From assembly GCA_028280265.1 (NCBI GenBank), contig JANQMD010000010.1, forward strand, positions 1-64,000: a DNA stretch of 64,000 nucleotides, in the 5' to 3' direction. Numbering within the stretch: position 1 is the first letter of the stretch; the number at the start of each line of letters is the position of its first letter. Both the position numbers and the translations under genes were made by a program. Under the pieces are notes generated by a model, which made no database searches, was not told the origin of the DNA, and saw only the letters and a list, made by a program, of their open reading frames with translations. This stretch comes from Flavobacteriaceae bacterium (GTDB lineage Bacteria; Bacteroidota; Bacteroidia; Flavobacteriales; Flavobacteriaceae). This document shows positions 55,099 to 63,716 of the stretch, in pieces.

Positions 55099-55419
55099 TT
55101 TGGTAATTTTATTTAGTTGATTTATGATAATGTAGCGCAACTGGTCACTCTAGAATATCCCCTATTGTTAGTTATTATTAATGACACAGTTACGCTCATT
55201 ACCAAAATTTATTCAAAGCTATTTTCATCTTTGTTTTCTCACATTCTGGTTTTGGACAAATAGTGTCTCATTTTCTACATCGATCTCATTTTTCACAATA
55301 AACAAGTCAAAAAGTCAGTGTTTGCAAAGGTTTTACAGACAAAATGGCTGCCCTTTTTTAAATAAAAGCGTTGGTACCAATTTTGATTTCACCCATAGTG
55401 AAATGAAAAAAGGAAACAA
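55099..55419. other. 321-bp divergent gap before clpB
   Basis: Separates the LRR gene from clpB. An 80-codon plus frame at 55181-55423 is present but has no protein-like character and overlaps the clpB start. I see no CIRCE-type heat-shock inverted repeat and no clear TAnnTTTG promoter. Confidence 0.45.
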
Positions 55420-58026
55420 ATGAACTTTAATAATTTTACGATAAAATCACAAGAGACCATTCAGCAAGCACAACAACTTGCACAGGAGTATGGTCATAAT
55501 CAAATTGAGAATGAACACATTTTCAAAGCCATTACACTAGTGGATGAAAATGTACTTCCCTACTTGCTTAAGGAGCTGAATATCAATACAGAGATGGTTC
55601 AACAAGTTTTAGACAAACATTTAGAGAGCATGTCTAAGGTATCCGGAGCAGACATAATGCTCTCCAGAGAAGCAGGAAAAACCCTGACTGAGGCTTCGGT
55701 CATTGCAAAAAAAATGAATGACGAGTATGTTTCTGTCGAGCACATCGTCTTGGCTATTTTGAAATCAAAAGGTAACATTGCTCAGCTATTAAAAGATCAA
55801 GGAGTTACAGAGAAAAACTTAAAAAGTGCCATTGAGAACCTTCGAAAAGGAGAGCGAGTTACTTCACAAAGTGCTGAAGAAACCTATAATGCATTGAATA
55901 AATATGCCAATAACTTGAATCAATTGGCGCAAGATGGTAAGCTAGATCCAGTCATAGGACGAGATGAAGAGATTCGACGTCTGTTGCAAATTTTATCTCG
56001 TAGAACCAAAAACAATCCTATTTTGGTTGGAGAACCAGGAACCGGTAAAACAGCCATTGCAGAAGGCCTTGCACATCGAATCATTCGAGGTGATGTCCCA
56101 GAAAATCTAAAAGAAAAGCAAATTTTCTCTTTAGATATGGGGGCTTTGATTGCTGGTGCCAAGTTTAAAGGAGAATTTGAAGAACGATTAAAATCTGTGA
56201 TCAAAGAAGTCACTACCTCAGAAGGAGACATTGTGCTTTTTATTGATGAAATCCATACGCTTGTGGGTGCTGGTGGTGGTCAAGGAGCCATGGATGCTGC
56301 CAATATCTTGAAACCTGCATTGGCAAGAGGTGAACTGAGAGCTATTGGAGCGACTACGCTTGACGAATATCAAAAATATTTTGAAAAAGACAAAGCACTA
56401 GAGAGGCGTTTCCAAAAAGTGATGGTCGATGAACCTGATACAGAAAGTGCTATTTCCATCTTGCGTGGTATCAAAGAAAAGTACGAGACACATCACAAAG
56501 TACGTATCAAAGACGAAGCGATTCTTGGAGCTGTAGAATTATCGCAACGATACATTACCAATCGTTTTTTACCTGATAAGGCGATTGATTTAATGGACGA
56601 AGCTGCCTCTAAATTACGAATGGAGATCAACTCCAAACCCGAAGAGTTGGATGCTTTGGATCGAAAAATTATGCAGTTAGAGATTGAAATTGAAGCCATT
56701 AAAAGAGAAAACGATAAAAATAAGTTGAAGTCTCTCAATGCTGATCTGGCAAACTTAAAGGAGGAAAGAAACGGTATCAATGCCAAGTGGCAATCGGAAA
56801 AGTCTGTTGTTGATGCGATTCAAAAGTTGAAAACAGATATTGAAAATTATAAACTGGAAGCTGAGAAAGCGGAAAGAAACGGTGATTATGGAAAAGTTGC
56901 TGAACTGCGTTATGGAAAAATAAAAGAAACCCAAGAACAATTGGAGGTACAACAGGAAATTCTTGCGGGACAACAAGACAATGCCTTGATTAAAGAGGAA
57001 GTGAATTATGAGGATATTGCTGAGGTTGTAGCCAAATGGACAGGCATTCCTGTGACTAAAATGATCCAGTCGGAACGAGAAAAGCTATTAAAATTAGAAG
57101 ATGAGCTACACAAACGAGTTGTAGGTCAGGAAGAAGCGATTGAAGCGGTATCGGATGCTGTAAGACGCTCGAGAGCAGGATTGCAAAACCCTAACAAACC
57201 TATTGGTTCTTTTTTATTCTTAGGAACCACAGGAGTTGGAAAAACGGAGTTGGCAAAAGCCTTGGCTGAATATCTATTTGACGATGAAAATGCCATGACT
57301 CGTATTGATATGAGTGAATATCAAGAACGTCATTCTGTAAGTAGATTGGTAGGAGCGCCTCCAGGGTATGTAGGATATGATGAAGGTGGTCAGTTGACAG
57401 AGGCTGTCCGAAGAAAGCCTTATTCAGTCATATTGCTAGATGAAATCGAGAAAGCGCATCCTGATGCTTTTAATGTGCTACTACAGGTTCTAGATGAAGG
57501 AAGATTAACAGATAACAAAGGAAGGGTTGCTGATTTTAAAAATACGATTATTATTATGACCTCTAACATGGGTAGTCATATTATTCAAGAGAAGTTTGAC
57601 AACCTAAAAGGTGATATCTATACTACCATGGAATTGGCGAAATCTGAGATTTTAGGGCTTTTAAAACAGTCGGTAAGGCCTGAATTCTTGAATCGAATAG
57701 ATGATATTATCATGTTTACTCCTCTTTCCAAAGAGAACATTCAGTCCATTGTCAGCTTACAATTAGATCATGTAAAGAAAATACTGGCTTCTCAAGAAAT
57801 TACGTTGGACGCGACAGAACAGGCGATTGATTACTTAGCAGAAAAAGGTTATCAACCTGAGTTTGGAGCTCGTCCTGTAAAGCGTGTCATTCAGAAAGAA
57901 GTATTAAATCAATTATCAAAAGAGATTCTTGCTGGTAAGATTACGACAGATAGTATCATACTTCTGGATTCATTTGATGAAAAATTGGTTTTTAGAAATC
58001 AATCGGATTTGATCCTTAACTCTTAA
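55420..58026 (+). CDS. clpB: ATP-dependent disaggregase ClpB
   Basis: 868 residues, full length. Two N-terminal Clp repeats (1-145), the first AAA+ with GEPGTGKT at 204-211, a middle coiled-coil domain (about 405-525, LDALDRKIMQLEIEIEAIKREND), and the second AAA+ with GTTGVGKT at 602-609, ILLDEIEKAHPD and NRIDDIIMF. It rescues aggregated proteins with DnaK. It is monocistronic with a terminator right after it. Confidence 0.97.
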   Translation: MNFNNFTIKSQETIQQAQQLAQEYGHNQIENEHIFKAITLVDENVLPYLLKELNINTEMVQQVLDKHLESMSKVSGADIMLSREAGKTLTEASVIAKKMNDEYVSVEHIVLAILKSKGNIAQLLKDQGVTEKNLKSAIENLRKGERVTSQSAEETYNALNKYANNLNQLAQDGKLDPVIGRDEEIRRLLQILSRRTKNNPILVGEPGTGKTAIAEGLAHRIIRGDVPENLKEKQIFSLDMGALIAGAKFKGEFEERLKSVIKEVTTSEGDIVLFIDEIHTLVGAGGGQGAMDAANILKPALARGELRAIGATTLDEYQKYFEKDKALERRFQKVMVDEPDTESAISILRGIKEKYETHHKVRIKDEAILGAVELSQRYITNRFLPDKAIDLMDEAASKLRMEINSKPEELDALDRKIMQLEIEIEAIKRENDKNKLKSLNADLANLKEERNGINAKWQSEKSVVDAIQKLKTDIENYKLEAEKAERNGDYGKVAELRYGKIKETQEQLEVQQEILAGQQDNALIKEEVNYEDIAEVVAKWTGIPVTKMIQSEREKLLKLEDELHKRVVGQEEAIEAVSDAVRRSRAGLQNPNKPIGSFLFLGTTGVGKTELAKALAEYLFDDENAMTRIDMSEYQERHSVSRLVGAPPGYVGYDEGGQLTEAVRRKPYSVILLDEIEKAHPDAFNVLLQVLDEGRLTDNKGRVADFKNTIIIMTSNMGSHIIQEKFDNLKGDIYTTMELAKSEILGLLKQSVRPEFLNRIDDIIMFTPLSKENIQSIVSLQLDHVKKILASQEITLDATEQAIDYLAEKGYQPEFGARPVKRVIQKEVLNQLSKEILAGKITTDSIILLDSFDEKLVFRNQSDLILNS

Positions 58027-58042
58027 GGGTAGATGTATTCTA

Positions 58043-58074
58043 AAAGCGGCATTTTTAACGATGTCGCTTTTTTT
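58043..58074 (+). terminator. terminator of clpB
   Basis: AAAGCGGCAT (58043-58052) pairs with ATGTCGCTTT (58061-58070, one G-T pair) and runs into TTTT, 17 bases after the clpB stop. Confidence 0.75.
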
Positions 58075-58084
58075 ACGATTATTA

Positions 58085-58102
58085 ATATACCATTCGGTAT
58101 AT
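58085..58102. promoter_or_regulatory. TetR-type operator, copy 1
   Basis: ATATACC-ATTC-GGTATAT, a palindrome with 7-base arms. It lies 19 bases before the TetR start, and the core ATACCATTCGGTAT is the exact complement of the core of copy 2 at 58868-58883. Autorepression by the TetR protein is the likely use. Confidence 0.7.
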
Positions 58103-58108
58103 TTTTAG

Positions 58109-58116
58109 TACATTTG
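58109..58116 (+). promoter_or_regulatory. TACATTTG box upstream of the tetR-like gene
   Basis: Fits TAnnTTTG and lies between operator copy 1 and the ATG at 58121, leaving a very short leader. A repressor on the operator would cover the upstream promoter half. Confidence 0.5.
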
Positions 58117-58120
58117 ATGC

Positions 58121-58717
58121 ATGTCAACAAAAGCAGCCATCACAACACAGTTTATCATAGAGACTTCTGCTCCTATTTTCAACAAATATGGATATGCTGC
58201 TACTAGCTTAAGCACACTTACAAAAGTAACTGGGTTGACCAAAGGTGCTATTTATGGAAACTTTGAAAATAAAGAAGATTTAGCCATTAAATGTTTTAAT
58301 TACAACATCAAGCGTTTGTTCAAAGCATTGATGACTACTGTGGAAAACATTGATTCAGCCACTGGCAAGCTAGCCGCCATTATTGACTTTTACCGTGATT
58401 ATTACAACTACAGTCAGCGGTTTGGTGGCTGTCCTATTATCAATGTAGGTGTCGATTCCAACAATCAAAATACTGCTTTGATCAATCATGTGAGAAAAAC
58501 AATCAAGCGTTTTCACAGGTATATTGCTGACATTATTGATCTTGGTAAAAAACAAGGAGAAATAAAAAAAGAGATCGATACCATGGAATGGTCTATACGA
58601 ATTGACAGTATGATACAAGGAGCGACCTTTATGACCACTACCATGGATGACAATAGATATGTAATTGATGTGATGAATCAATTGGATGAAATTATTAAAA
58701 ATGAATTATCAACATAA
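58121..58717 (+). CDS. TetR/AcrR family transcriptional regulator
   Basis: 198 residues. The N-terminal HTH is APIFNKYGYAATSLSTLTKVTGLTKGAIYGNFENKEDLAIKCF (about 17-60), the typical TetR form. The helical C-terminal part resembles regulators with the YDF/Tet_C_16-like ligand domain. A palindromic operator lies in its own promoter and an identical core lies before the thioesterase gene 180 bp downstream, so the two probably form one regulated pair. The ligand may be a fatty acyl compound, which is a guess from the neighbour. Confidence 0.9.
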   Translation: MSTKAAITTQFIIETSAPIFNKYGYAATSLSTLTKVTGLTKGAIYGNFENKEDLAIKCFNYNIKRLFKALMTTVENIDSATGKLAAIIDFYRDYYNYSQRFGGCPIINVGVDSNNQNTALINHVRKTIKRFHRYIADIIDLGKKQGEIKKEIDTMEWSIRIDSMIQGATFMTTTMDDNRYVIDVMNQLDEIIKNELST

Positions 58718-58719
58718 AA

Positions 58720-58834
58720 GTCATTGCGAGTCAGGCTGTAAGTCTGAAGAAGCAATCTCAAATATTAGAGTTTCTATTACTGAGATCACTTCGCCATGTT
58801 CCCAAATCAAATTTGATACACGCCTCGTGATGAT
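58720..58834. repeat. degenerate GTCATTGCGAG...GAAGCAATCTC repeat
   Basis: The left end GTCATTGCGAGTC and the internal GAAGAAGCAATCTC match a widespread Bacteroidota intergenic repeat. The right half (GAGATCACTTCGCC, then CGCCTCGTGATGAT) is a decayed complement of it. Confidence 0.5.
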
Positions 58835-58867
58835 ATTAAATAACTGAACTATTTTTTTAATTAAAAA

Positions 58868-58883
58868 TATACCGAATGGTATA
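58868..58883. promoter_or_regulatory. TetR-type operator, copy 2
   Basis: TATACCGAATGGTATA, a 16-base palindrome with 6-base arms around GAAT, ending 14 bases before the thioesterase start. It shares its core with copy 1 in the tetR promoter, in opposite orientation. Confidence 0.7.
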
Positions 58884-58897
58884 ATAAATAAAAACTT

Positions 58898-59389
58898 ATG
58901 AACTATCCGAAAATTGTAGAAACAAAAGCAACCATCAGGTTTCAGGACTGTGATCCTTTCAATCATTTAAACAATGGAAAGTATATCGATTATTTTATGA
59001 ATCATCGTGAAGATGTTTTGATCAAACATTATGGTATAGATATCTATGAAATGGCAAGGACTATTGGAAAAAGCTGGGTTTCTGGCAGCAATCAGATTGC
59101 CTATTTACGTCCTGCTCTTTTAATGGAAAATATCATTATTGAATCTCAATTAATCAAATTCGATACCTCTAGTATATGGGTTGAAATGCGTATGTATAAT
59201 GAAGATAAATCGCAATTGAAGTCTGTATTTTGGGCTCAAGTAGTTCATTTCAACCTTTTAAAACAGAAAAAAGAGATACACAGTGAAGAATTGATGAAAC
59301 TATTTGCTTCCATTGAAAATCCATTGTCATCTAAAACATTTGAAGAGCGCATCAAACAGATAAAGTCTAAAATGTACCAATCAGTGTGA
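58898..59389 (+). CDS. acyl-CoA thioesterase, hotdog fold
   Basis: 163 residues. ATIRFQDCDPFNHLNNGKYIDYFMNHRED carries the 4HBT-type signature (FxDxDxxxHxNNxxY), with the catalytic Asp near residue 22. RPALLMENIIIESQLIKFDTSSIWVEMRMYN is the central strand region. It would hydrolyse acyl-CoA thioesters. The TetR-type operator 14 bp upstream suggests control by the adjacent regulator. A strong terminator follows. Confidence 0.85.
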   Translation: MNYPKIVETKATIRFQDCDPFNHLNNGKYIDYFMNHREDVLIKHYGIDIYEMARTIGKSWVSGSNQIAYLRPALLMENIIIESQLIKFDTSSIWVEMRMYNEDKSQLKSVFWAQVVHFNLLKQKKEIHSEELMKLFASIENPLSSKTFEERIKQIKSKMYQSV

Positions 59390-59418
59390 AATTTGTTAAC
59401 TACATTTTATTCTTGAAG

Positions 59419-59446
59419 AAAACGATGGCCACAAGCCATCGTTTTT
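59419..59446 (+). terminator. terminator of the thioesterase gene
   Basis: AAAACGATGGC (59419-59429) pairs perfectly with GCCATCGTTTT (59435-59445), a 5-base loop, then T residues. It lies 30 bases after the stop. Confidence 0.85.
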
Positions 59447-59475
59447 ATTTTTATCTTCGTAGAAATTACCACTCC

Positions 59476-59970
59476 ATGAAAAAAATACTTTTTATCCTAG
59501 CTTTTACAATGATCTCCTTAGCGTCTTATGCTCAAGAGATTACTACTTACTATTTTATAAGACATGCTGAGAAGCAACGACAAAACCCAAAAGACAGGAA
59601 TCCTCATTTGAATTCCGACGGTTATAAAAGAGCTAATGCATGGAAAGAAGTTTTTAAGAACATACCTTTAGATGCTGTGTACTCTACAGAATACAACAGA
59701 ACGAAAGAGACCGCTAAACCAACAGCGGACAGTAAAGATCTTCCTATTTTGGTATATGATCCTCGCAAGATGTATAGTGAAGCTTTTCAACACAATACCA
59801 AAGGAAAAAAAGTGTTGGTCGTAGGTCATAGCAATACCACACCTATGTTTGTGAATAAAGTTTTGGGCAAAAAAGTGTACGAGTGGATTGATGATCGAAA
59901 CAATGCCAACTTGTATATTGTAACTATTATTGATGGGAAAGCATCTAGTACAATCTTGTATGTGAATTGA
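59476..59970 (+). CDS. secreted histidine phosphatase family protein
   Basis: ATG 59476 gives a signal peptide (MKKILFILAFTMISLASYAQ); the open frame extends back across the upstream terminator and that part is not coding. The 164-residue product has the histidine phosphatase motif YYFIRHAEKQR (RHA, His about 30) and a second His in VLVVGHSNTTPMFVNKVLG. The domain is short and exported, so it probably acts as a periplasmic phosphatase of the SixA/phosphoglycerate-mutase-like group. Substrate unknown. Confidence 0.8.
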   Translation: MKKILFILAFTMISLASYAQEITTYYFIRHAEKQRQNPKDRNPHLNSDGYKRANAWKEVFKNIPLDAVYSTEYNRTKETAKPTADSKDLPILVYDPRKMYSEAFQHNTKGKKVLVVGHSNTTPMFVNKVLGKKVYEWIDDRNNANLYIVTIIDGKASSTILYVN

Positions 59971-59980
59971 TTTAAATGCT

Positions 59981-61519
59981 ATGAAGAAAAAGAAAGTGAG
60001 CTTATTATTATGTCTCTTGATGGTTTCCATCTGTGAATCACAAGTGCTTTATGTAAAATTGAAAAAACCGATTCAAGAATCGAGAGAATTATTTTCAAAA
60101 ACACAGCAAAGGTTTTCTATTCGATACAAGAAAAATGAAGCTACTTCAAAACTATTAGGTGCTCATATATATAAGATTGACCATTCTCTAGATAAGCAAA
60201 TTATCAATGAGTTAGTTCAACTTTTGGAAAATAATAGTGATGTTATATATACCAGTTTGATGCATGAGTCTCCTTCTCCTCCCAATGACATCCCTCCCAC
60301 AACGATCGATTTTATTTCCAATCAAGGTTATCTGGAATCCAATCCAGGAGTAAATGCTCGCTATGCCTGGTCTCAAGGAGCTAATGGGGTTAATATTGCA
60401 CTACATGTTCTTGAATATGGAATGAATATAGATCATGAAGAATTTGTAGGCAGGGCTGCAAAAATTGCAGACAATATGACCATTTCTTCAGACCTACCAT
60501 TTAGATTTAAAACACATGGGACTGCCACTGCTGGAGTAATTTATGGAGATAATGGGAATTATGGAGTAAAGGGAATTGCATACAATGCTTCTCAATATGT
60601 ACTATATCCTGAATGGCAAGAGGGCAAAGATTGGGATCGAATAGAAGCCGTTACTAATGCTGTTAATGCAGCTCAAAAAGGAGATATTATTGTTTATCAA
60701 ATGCAAATTAGGGCAAGATCTCAGACGAATTACGTAATGGCTGAATACGATCCTTTGGTTTGGGACCTCACTCTTGAAGCTACAAAAAAAGGACTTGTAG
60801 TAGTAGCTGCTGCTGGAAATGGAGGTGTAAACACAAATAATTCTGAATATGATGACTACCATGCAAGAGGAGATAGTGGAGCCATTATAGTTGGTGCTGG
60901 TTTACCAGATTTGTCTCATGCGACTGGAGTGTTTTCAACATATGGATCAAGAGTAAATGTTCATGCTTGGGGAAGATCTGTATACACTAGCGGTTATGGA
61001 CATATTCAATTTGGAAATGATATCAATCAATATTATACAGGTTTTTATTCTGGTACAAGTTCTGCTACTGCAATTGTTGGGGGTTGTGCTGCTGCCCTAC
61101 AATCTTATTATTACGGGTTGACGAATGAGTATTTATCTTCCATAGAAATGAGAGATCTATTAAGGTCTACTGGAATTCCTCAACATAATGGAACCTTTAA
61201 ACACGTTGGCCCAATACCTAATTTAAGGAATGCTATCGATAAAATAGATAGGGATTTAAATGAGAAGAACAATCTCAATAAGTCTTTAACTCATTTATCT
61301 CTTTACCCCAACCCCGCAAGTGACTTTTTAACGATCAAACAAATTAATATTGAACCAAAAGAAGTATTAATTTTTGATTACTTAGGAAAACTTTTAATGA
61401 GGACTCAAATTGATAAAAAAATCAATACAATAGATTTCTCTAACTTCAGTAAGGGAATATATCTTGTCAAGATAGTATTTGAGAATCAAGTACTGGTTAA
61501 GAAAGTCATTAAAAATTAA
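59981..61519 (+). CDS. S8 (subtilisin-like) peptidase with T9SS sorting domain, atypical Asp site
   Basis: 512 residues with a signal peptide (VSLLLCLLMVSICES). The catalytic His is H179 in FKTHGTATAGVIYGD, the oxyanion Asn is N280 in AAAGNGG and the nucleophile is S360 in SGTSSATAIVGG. Where S8 enzymes have a catalytic Asp (usually ...VIDTG...), the chain reads NIALHVLEYGMNIDHEEF with Glu145 and no Asp before D151. The C-terminus (LSLYPNPASDFLTI ... GIYLVKIVFENQVLVKKVIKN) is a type A T9SS signal. It may be an active variant using Glu, or inactive. It overlaps the next gene's stop by 4 bp, convergently. Confidence 0.85.
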   Translation: MKKKKVSLLLCLLMVSICESQVLYVKLKKPIQESRELFSKTQQRFSIRYKKNEATSKLLGAHIYKIDHSLDKQIINELVQLLENNSDVIYTSLMHESPSPPNDIPPTTIDFISNQGYLESNPGVNARYAWSQGANGVNIALHVLEYGMNIDHEEFVGRAAKIADNMTISSDLPFRFKTHGTATAGVIYGDNGNYGVKGIAYNASQYVLYPEWQEGKDWDRIEAVTNAVNAAQKGDIIVYQMQIRARSQTNYVMAEYDPLVWDLTLEATKKGLVVVAAAGNGGVNTNNSEYDDYHARGDSGAIIVGAGLPDLSHATGVFSTYGSRVNVHAWGRSVYTSGYGHIQFGNDINQYYTGFYSGTSSATAIVGGCAAALQSYYYGLTNEYLSSIEMRDLLRSTGIPQHNGTFKHVGPIPNLRNAIDKIDRDLNEKNNLNKSLTHLSLYPNPASDFLTIKQINIEPKEVLIFDYLGKLLMRTQIDKKINTIDFSNFSKGIYLVKIVFENQVLVKKVIKN

Positions 61520-62259
61520 TAAAGAGATACTTCTACATTTTCTAAATTAATTTCAGAAAGCTTTTTAAGTGTACCATTTTCATAAGCTTTGTCTAGTTCT
61601 TCCAATCTTGTTTCCTTGCGAGTAGGTCCGTAATTGTTATAGTCTACAAAACGGATTCCTTCAATGAGATGCTCTTTTCTAACTTCCCTGAAACGCATTC
61701 CCCCTCCGTTTACCTGAAAGCTATAGGCTAAGTAATCTAATTCAAAATTTTCTTTATCAAACCAATAAATAAAAACATCTTCAAAGTCTACTCCTCCTCC
61801 ATCTTGATTGAACGAAACTTTCACTTTGTAATACTCTTTTCCTTTGATGGTAGAAGATGATAACAATTTTTTCTTCACTGCTCCATCATTTAAACCATAG
61901 GGTAAAACAGAAAAATAATGTACTGAATTTACTGATTCACTATATTTTAATGCCATCGAATCAGCTACTTGAGTGGGCTCGTCATTTACCAATCTCTGGA
62001 AACCTTCATTAGACAACACGTCAGTAATCACATCATTTTCTAAGTTCGTAATTCTTTTCAATGAATACATCCCTCCTTTTCTACTGGCTGTATATATTCT
62101 GTCTCGAAACTTGAATGAAATGTTTGCATCAGCTACTTTATTTAACTGAGCAGCTTGAATAGATTTATCAATAATTTCTTGAGCAGATAGCTCTTTATCT
62201 GCTGGTTTACAAGAGGCGAATAAAATAGATACAATTAGAAAGTAAAATAAATAGCGCAT
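61516..62259 (-). CDS. DUF6503 family lipoprotein
   Basis: 247 residues with a lipobox Cys17 (SILFASCKPADKEL). QEIIDKSIQAAQ, then alternating strands (ISFKFRDRIYTASRKGG, YYKVKVSFNQDGGGVDFEDVFIYWFDKENFELDYLAYSFQVNGGG) are as in DUF6503, a family with a LolA/LolB-like half-barrel appearance. The function is unknown; lipid or lipoprotein binding is a guess. It is divergent from smpB. Confidence 0.75.
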   Translation of the reverse strand: MRYLFYFLIVSILFASCKPADKELSAQEIIDKSIQAAQLNKVADANISFKFRDRIYTASRKGGMYSLKRITNLENDVITDVLSNEGFQRLVNDEPTQVADSMALKYSESVNSVHYFSVLPYGLNDGAVKKKLLSSSTIKGKEYYKVKVSFNQDGGGVDFEDVFIYWFDKENFELDYLAYSFQVNGGGMRFREVRKEHLIEGIRFVDYNNYGPTRKETRLEELDKAYENGTLKKLSEINLENVEVSLY

Positions 62260-62329
62260 GTTTCTTTGTTTGCTGTGTCTGTCGAAAATTTCGATGCTAA
62301 ATTACAGCTATCCAACTAGAGCAAAAGTG

Positions 62330-62337
62330 TATCTTTG
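62330..62337 (+). promoter_or_regulatory. TATCTTTG box upstream of smpB
   Basis: Fits TAnnTTTG, 18 bases before the GTG start. No TTG at standard spacing was seen. Confidence 0.4.
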
Positions 62338-62355
62338 TGAAGATTTTCTTAAAGC

Positions 62356-62817
62356 GTGCAAAAAACAATCAACATACAAAACAAAAAAGCTCGGTTTGAA
62401 TTTGAAATTCTAGACAAATATGTGGCTGGAATTCAGCTTACAGGTACCGAGATTAAATCCATCAGGCAAAGCAAAGCGAGAATTACTGAGAGTTTTTGTG
62501 AATTCAATGAACGTGGCGAATTGTTTGTTGTGAATATGTACATTGAAGAATATATGTATGGAAATCACTACAACCACAAACCCAAAAGTGAGCGACGTCT
62601 TTTGTTGAACAAACGAGAGCTACGTAGCTTAAAAAAAGATGTCGATCAAAAAGGAAATACCATTGTTCCTCTTCGTCTTTTTATCAATGAAAATGGTTGG
62701 GCAAAGTTAGAGATTGCACTAGCGAAAGGAAAGAAAGTACACGACAAGCGTCAAACGATGAAAGATCGCGATAACAAACGTGATTTGGCACGAATAAAAA
62801 AGAGCTTTAATTCATGA
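62356..62817 (+). CDS. smpB: SsrA-binding protein SmpB
   Basis: 153 residues beginning at GTG 62356, which puts the conserved INIQNKKARFEFEILDKYVAGIQLTGTEIKSIRQSKARITESFCEF at the correct position near the start. The OB-fold core continues with YNHKPKSERRLLLNKRELRSL and the C-terminal tail KKVHDKRQTMKDRDNKRDLARI, which enters the ribosome decoding site. It partners tmRNA to rescue stalled ribosomes. It overlaps the UbiA gene by 4 bp. No tmRNA gene is seen in this window. Confidence 0.97.
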   Translation: MQKTINIQNKKARFEFEILDKYVAGIQLTGTEIKSIRQSKARITESFCEFNERGELFVVNMYIEEYMYGNHYNHKPKSERRLLLNKRELRSLKKDVDQKGNTIVPLRLFINENGWAKLEIALAKGKKVHDKRQTMKDRDNKRDLARIKKSFNS

Positions 62818-63716
62818 TGAATTATCTGAGGCTTGTTCGTTATCCAAACCTCTTGATGGTTGCCCTGACCCTATTTTTGACGAAATATGCTTTGATACAT
62901 TCTTATGTGGTTCCCTCCTTCTCTGATTTTGATTTTGTGATCCTAACTAGTAGCATACTATTTATTACGGCTGGAGGCTATGTAATTAACGATATTTTTG
63001 ATGTTAAAACTGATAAAATAAACAAACCAAAAAAAGTAATTATAACAGAGCACATTTCGAAAAGAACAGGCTGGACACTTTATTCTTTTCTAAATGTTAT
63101 TGGTTTATCATTAGGCTTTTACATATCTTTCAAAAGTGACCTTAACACTTTTTCTTTCTATTTTTTTGGGTCCATTATCTTATTGTTTATTTATTCAAAA
63201 TTCCTCAAAAGACTTCCATTGGTAGGTAACATAGCTATTTCGATATTAATTGCTCTTACGATATTTTTAATTGTTGAATTTCAAGATCAAATAGCCATAA
63301 AAAAAGGAATGTTTACCAATCTTACTTTATCGCTACTCACTTTTTACTATTTAGTATTTTCCTTCATTACAACTTTAGTAAGGGAAATCATAAAGGATAT
63401 AGAAGATGTAAATGGAGACCATTCAGCTAACATGAAAACCTTGCCAATCATTCTAGGAATTAGAAGGACTAAAAACATAGCTCTTGGTATTACCATGATG
63501 TTGTTTCTATTTTTAATTCTCTTTTTGAAAGATTTGTATTCATACAATTATACTGTTGGTACCATAACTATAACTCTCATTACTGCTCTTACTGCTTTGT
63601 GTATTTATAAAATGTGGTTAGCTAAAAACAAAATTCAATTTCATCAAGTAAGTCAATTGCTAAAATTCATCATGCTCATAGGTATTTTGTCCATGGCTTC
63701 TTTTAAATTTATCTAA
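62814..63716 (+). CDS. UbiA family prenyltransferase
   Basis: 300 residues with about 8-9 membrane helices. The first Asp-rich motif is INDIFDVKTDKINKP (about 58-72) and the second is IKDIEDVNGDHSANMKTLP, both binding Mg-diphosphate. Flavobacterial proteins of this type are often annotated geranylgeranylglycerol-phosphate geranylgeranyltransferase. The actual acceptor is unproven. It starts inside the smpB stop and its stop overlaps the maf start by one base, so it forms a tight operon. Confidence 0.85.
   Translation: MMNYLRLVRYPNLLMVALTLFLTKYALIHSYVVPSFSDFDFVILTSSILFITAGGYVINDIFDVKTDKINKPKKVIITEHISKRTGWTLYSFLNVIGLSLGFYISFKSDLNTFSFYFFGSIILLFIYSKFLKRLPLVGNIAISILIALTIFLIVEFQDQIAIKKGMFTNLTLSLLTFYYLVFSFITTLVREIIKDIEDVNGDHSANMKTLPIILGIRRTKNIALGITMMLFLFLILFLKDLYSYNYTVGTITITLITALTALCIYKMWLAKNKIQFHQVSQLLKFIMLIGILSMASFKFI

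Noticed and set aside
55181..55423. 80-codon plus frame before clpB
   Set aside because: It overlaps the clpB start, has an odd Phe/Ser-rich composition with no domain or signal, and its start has no promoter-like site.
62356..62817. tmRNA (ssrA) gene near smpB
   Set aside because: No tRNA-Ala-like ends or tag reading frame were recognised around smpB or elsewhere in the window.
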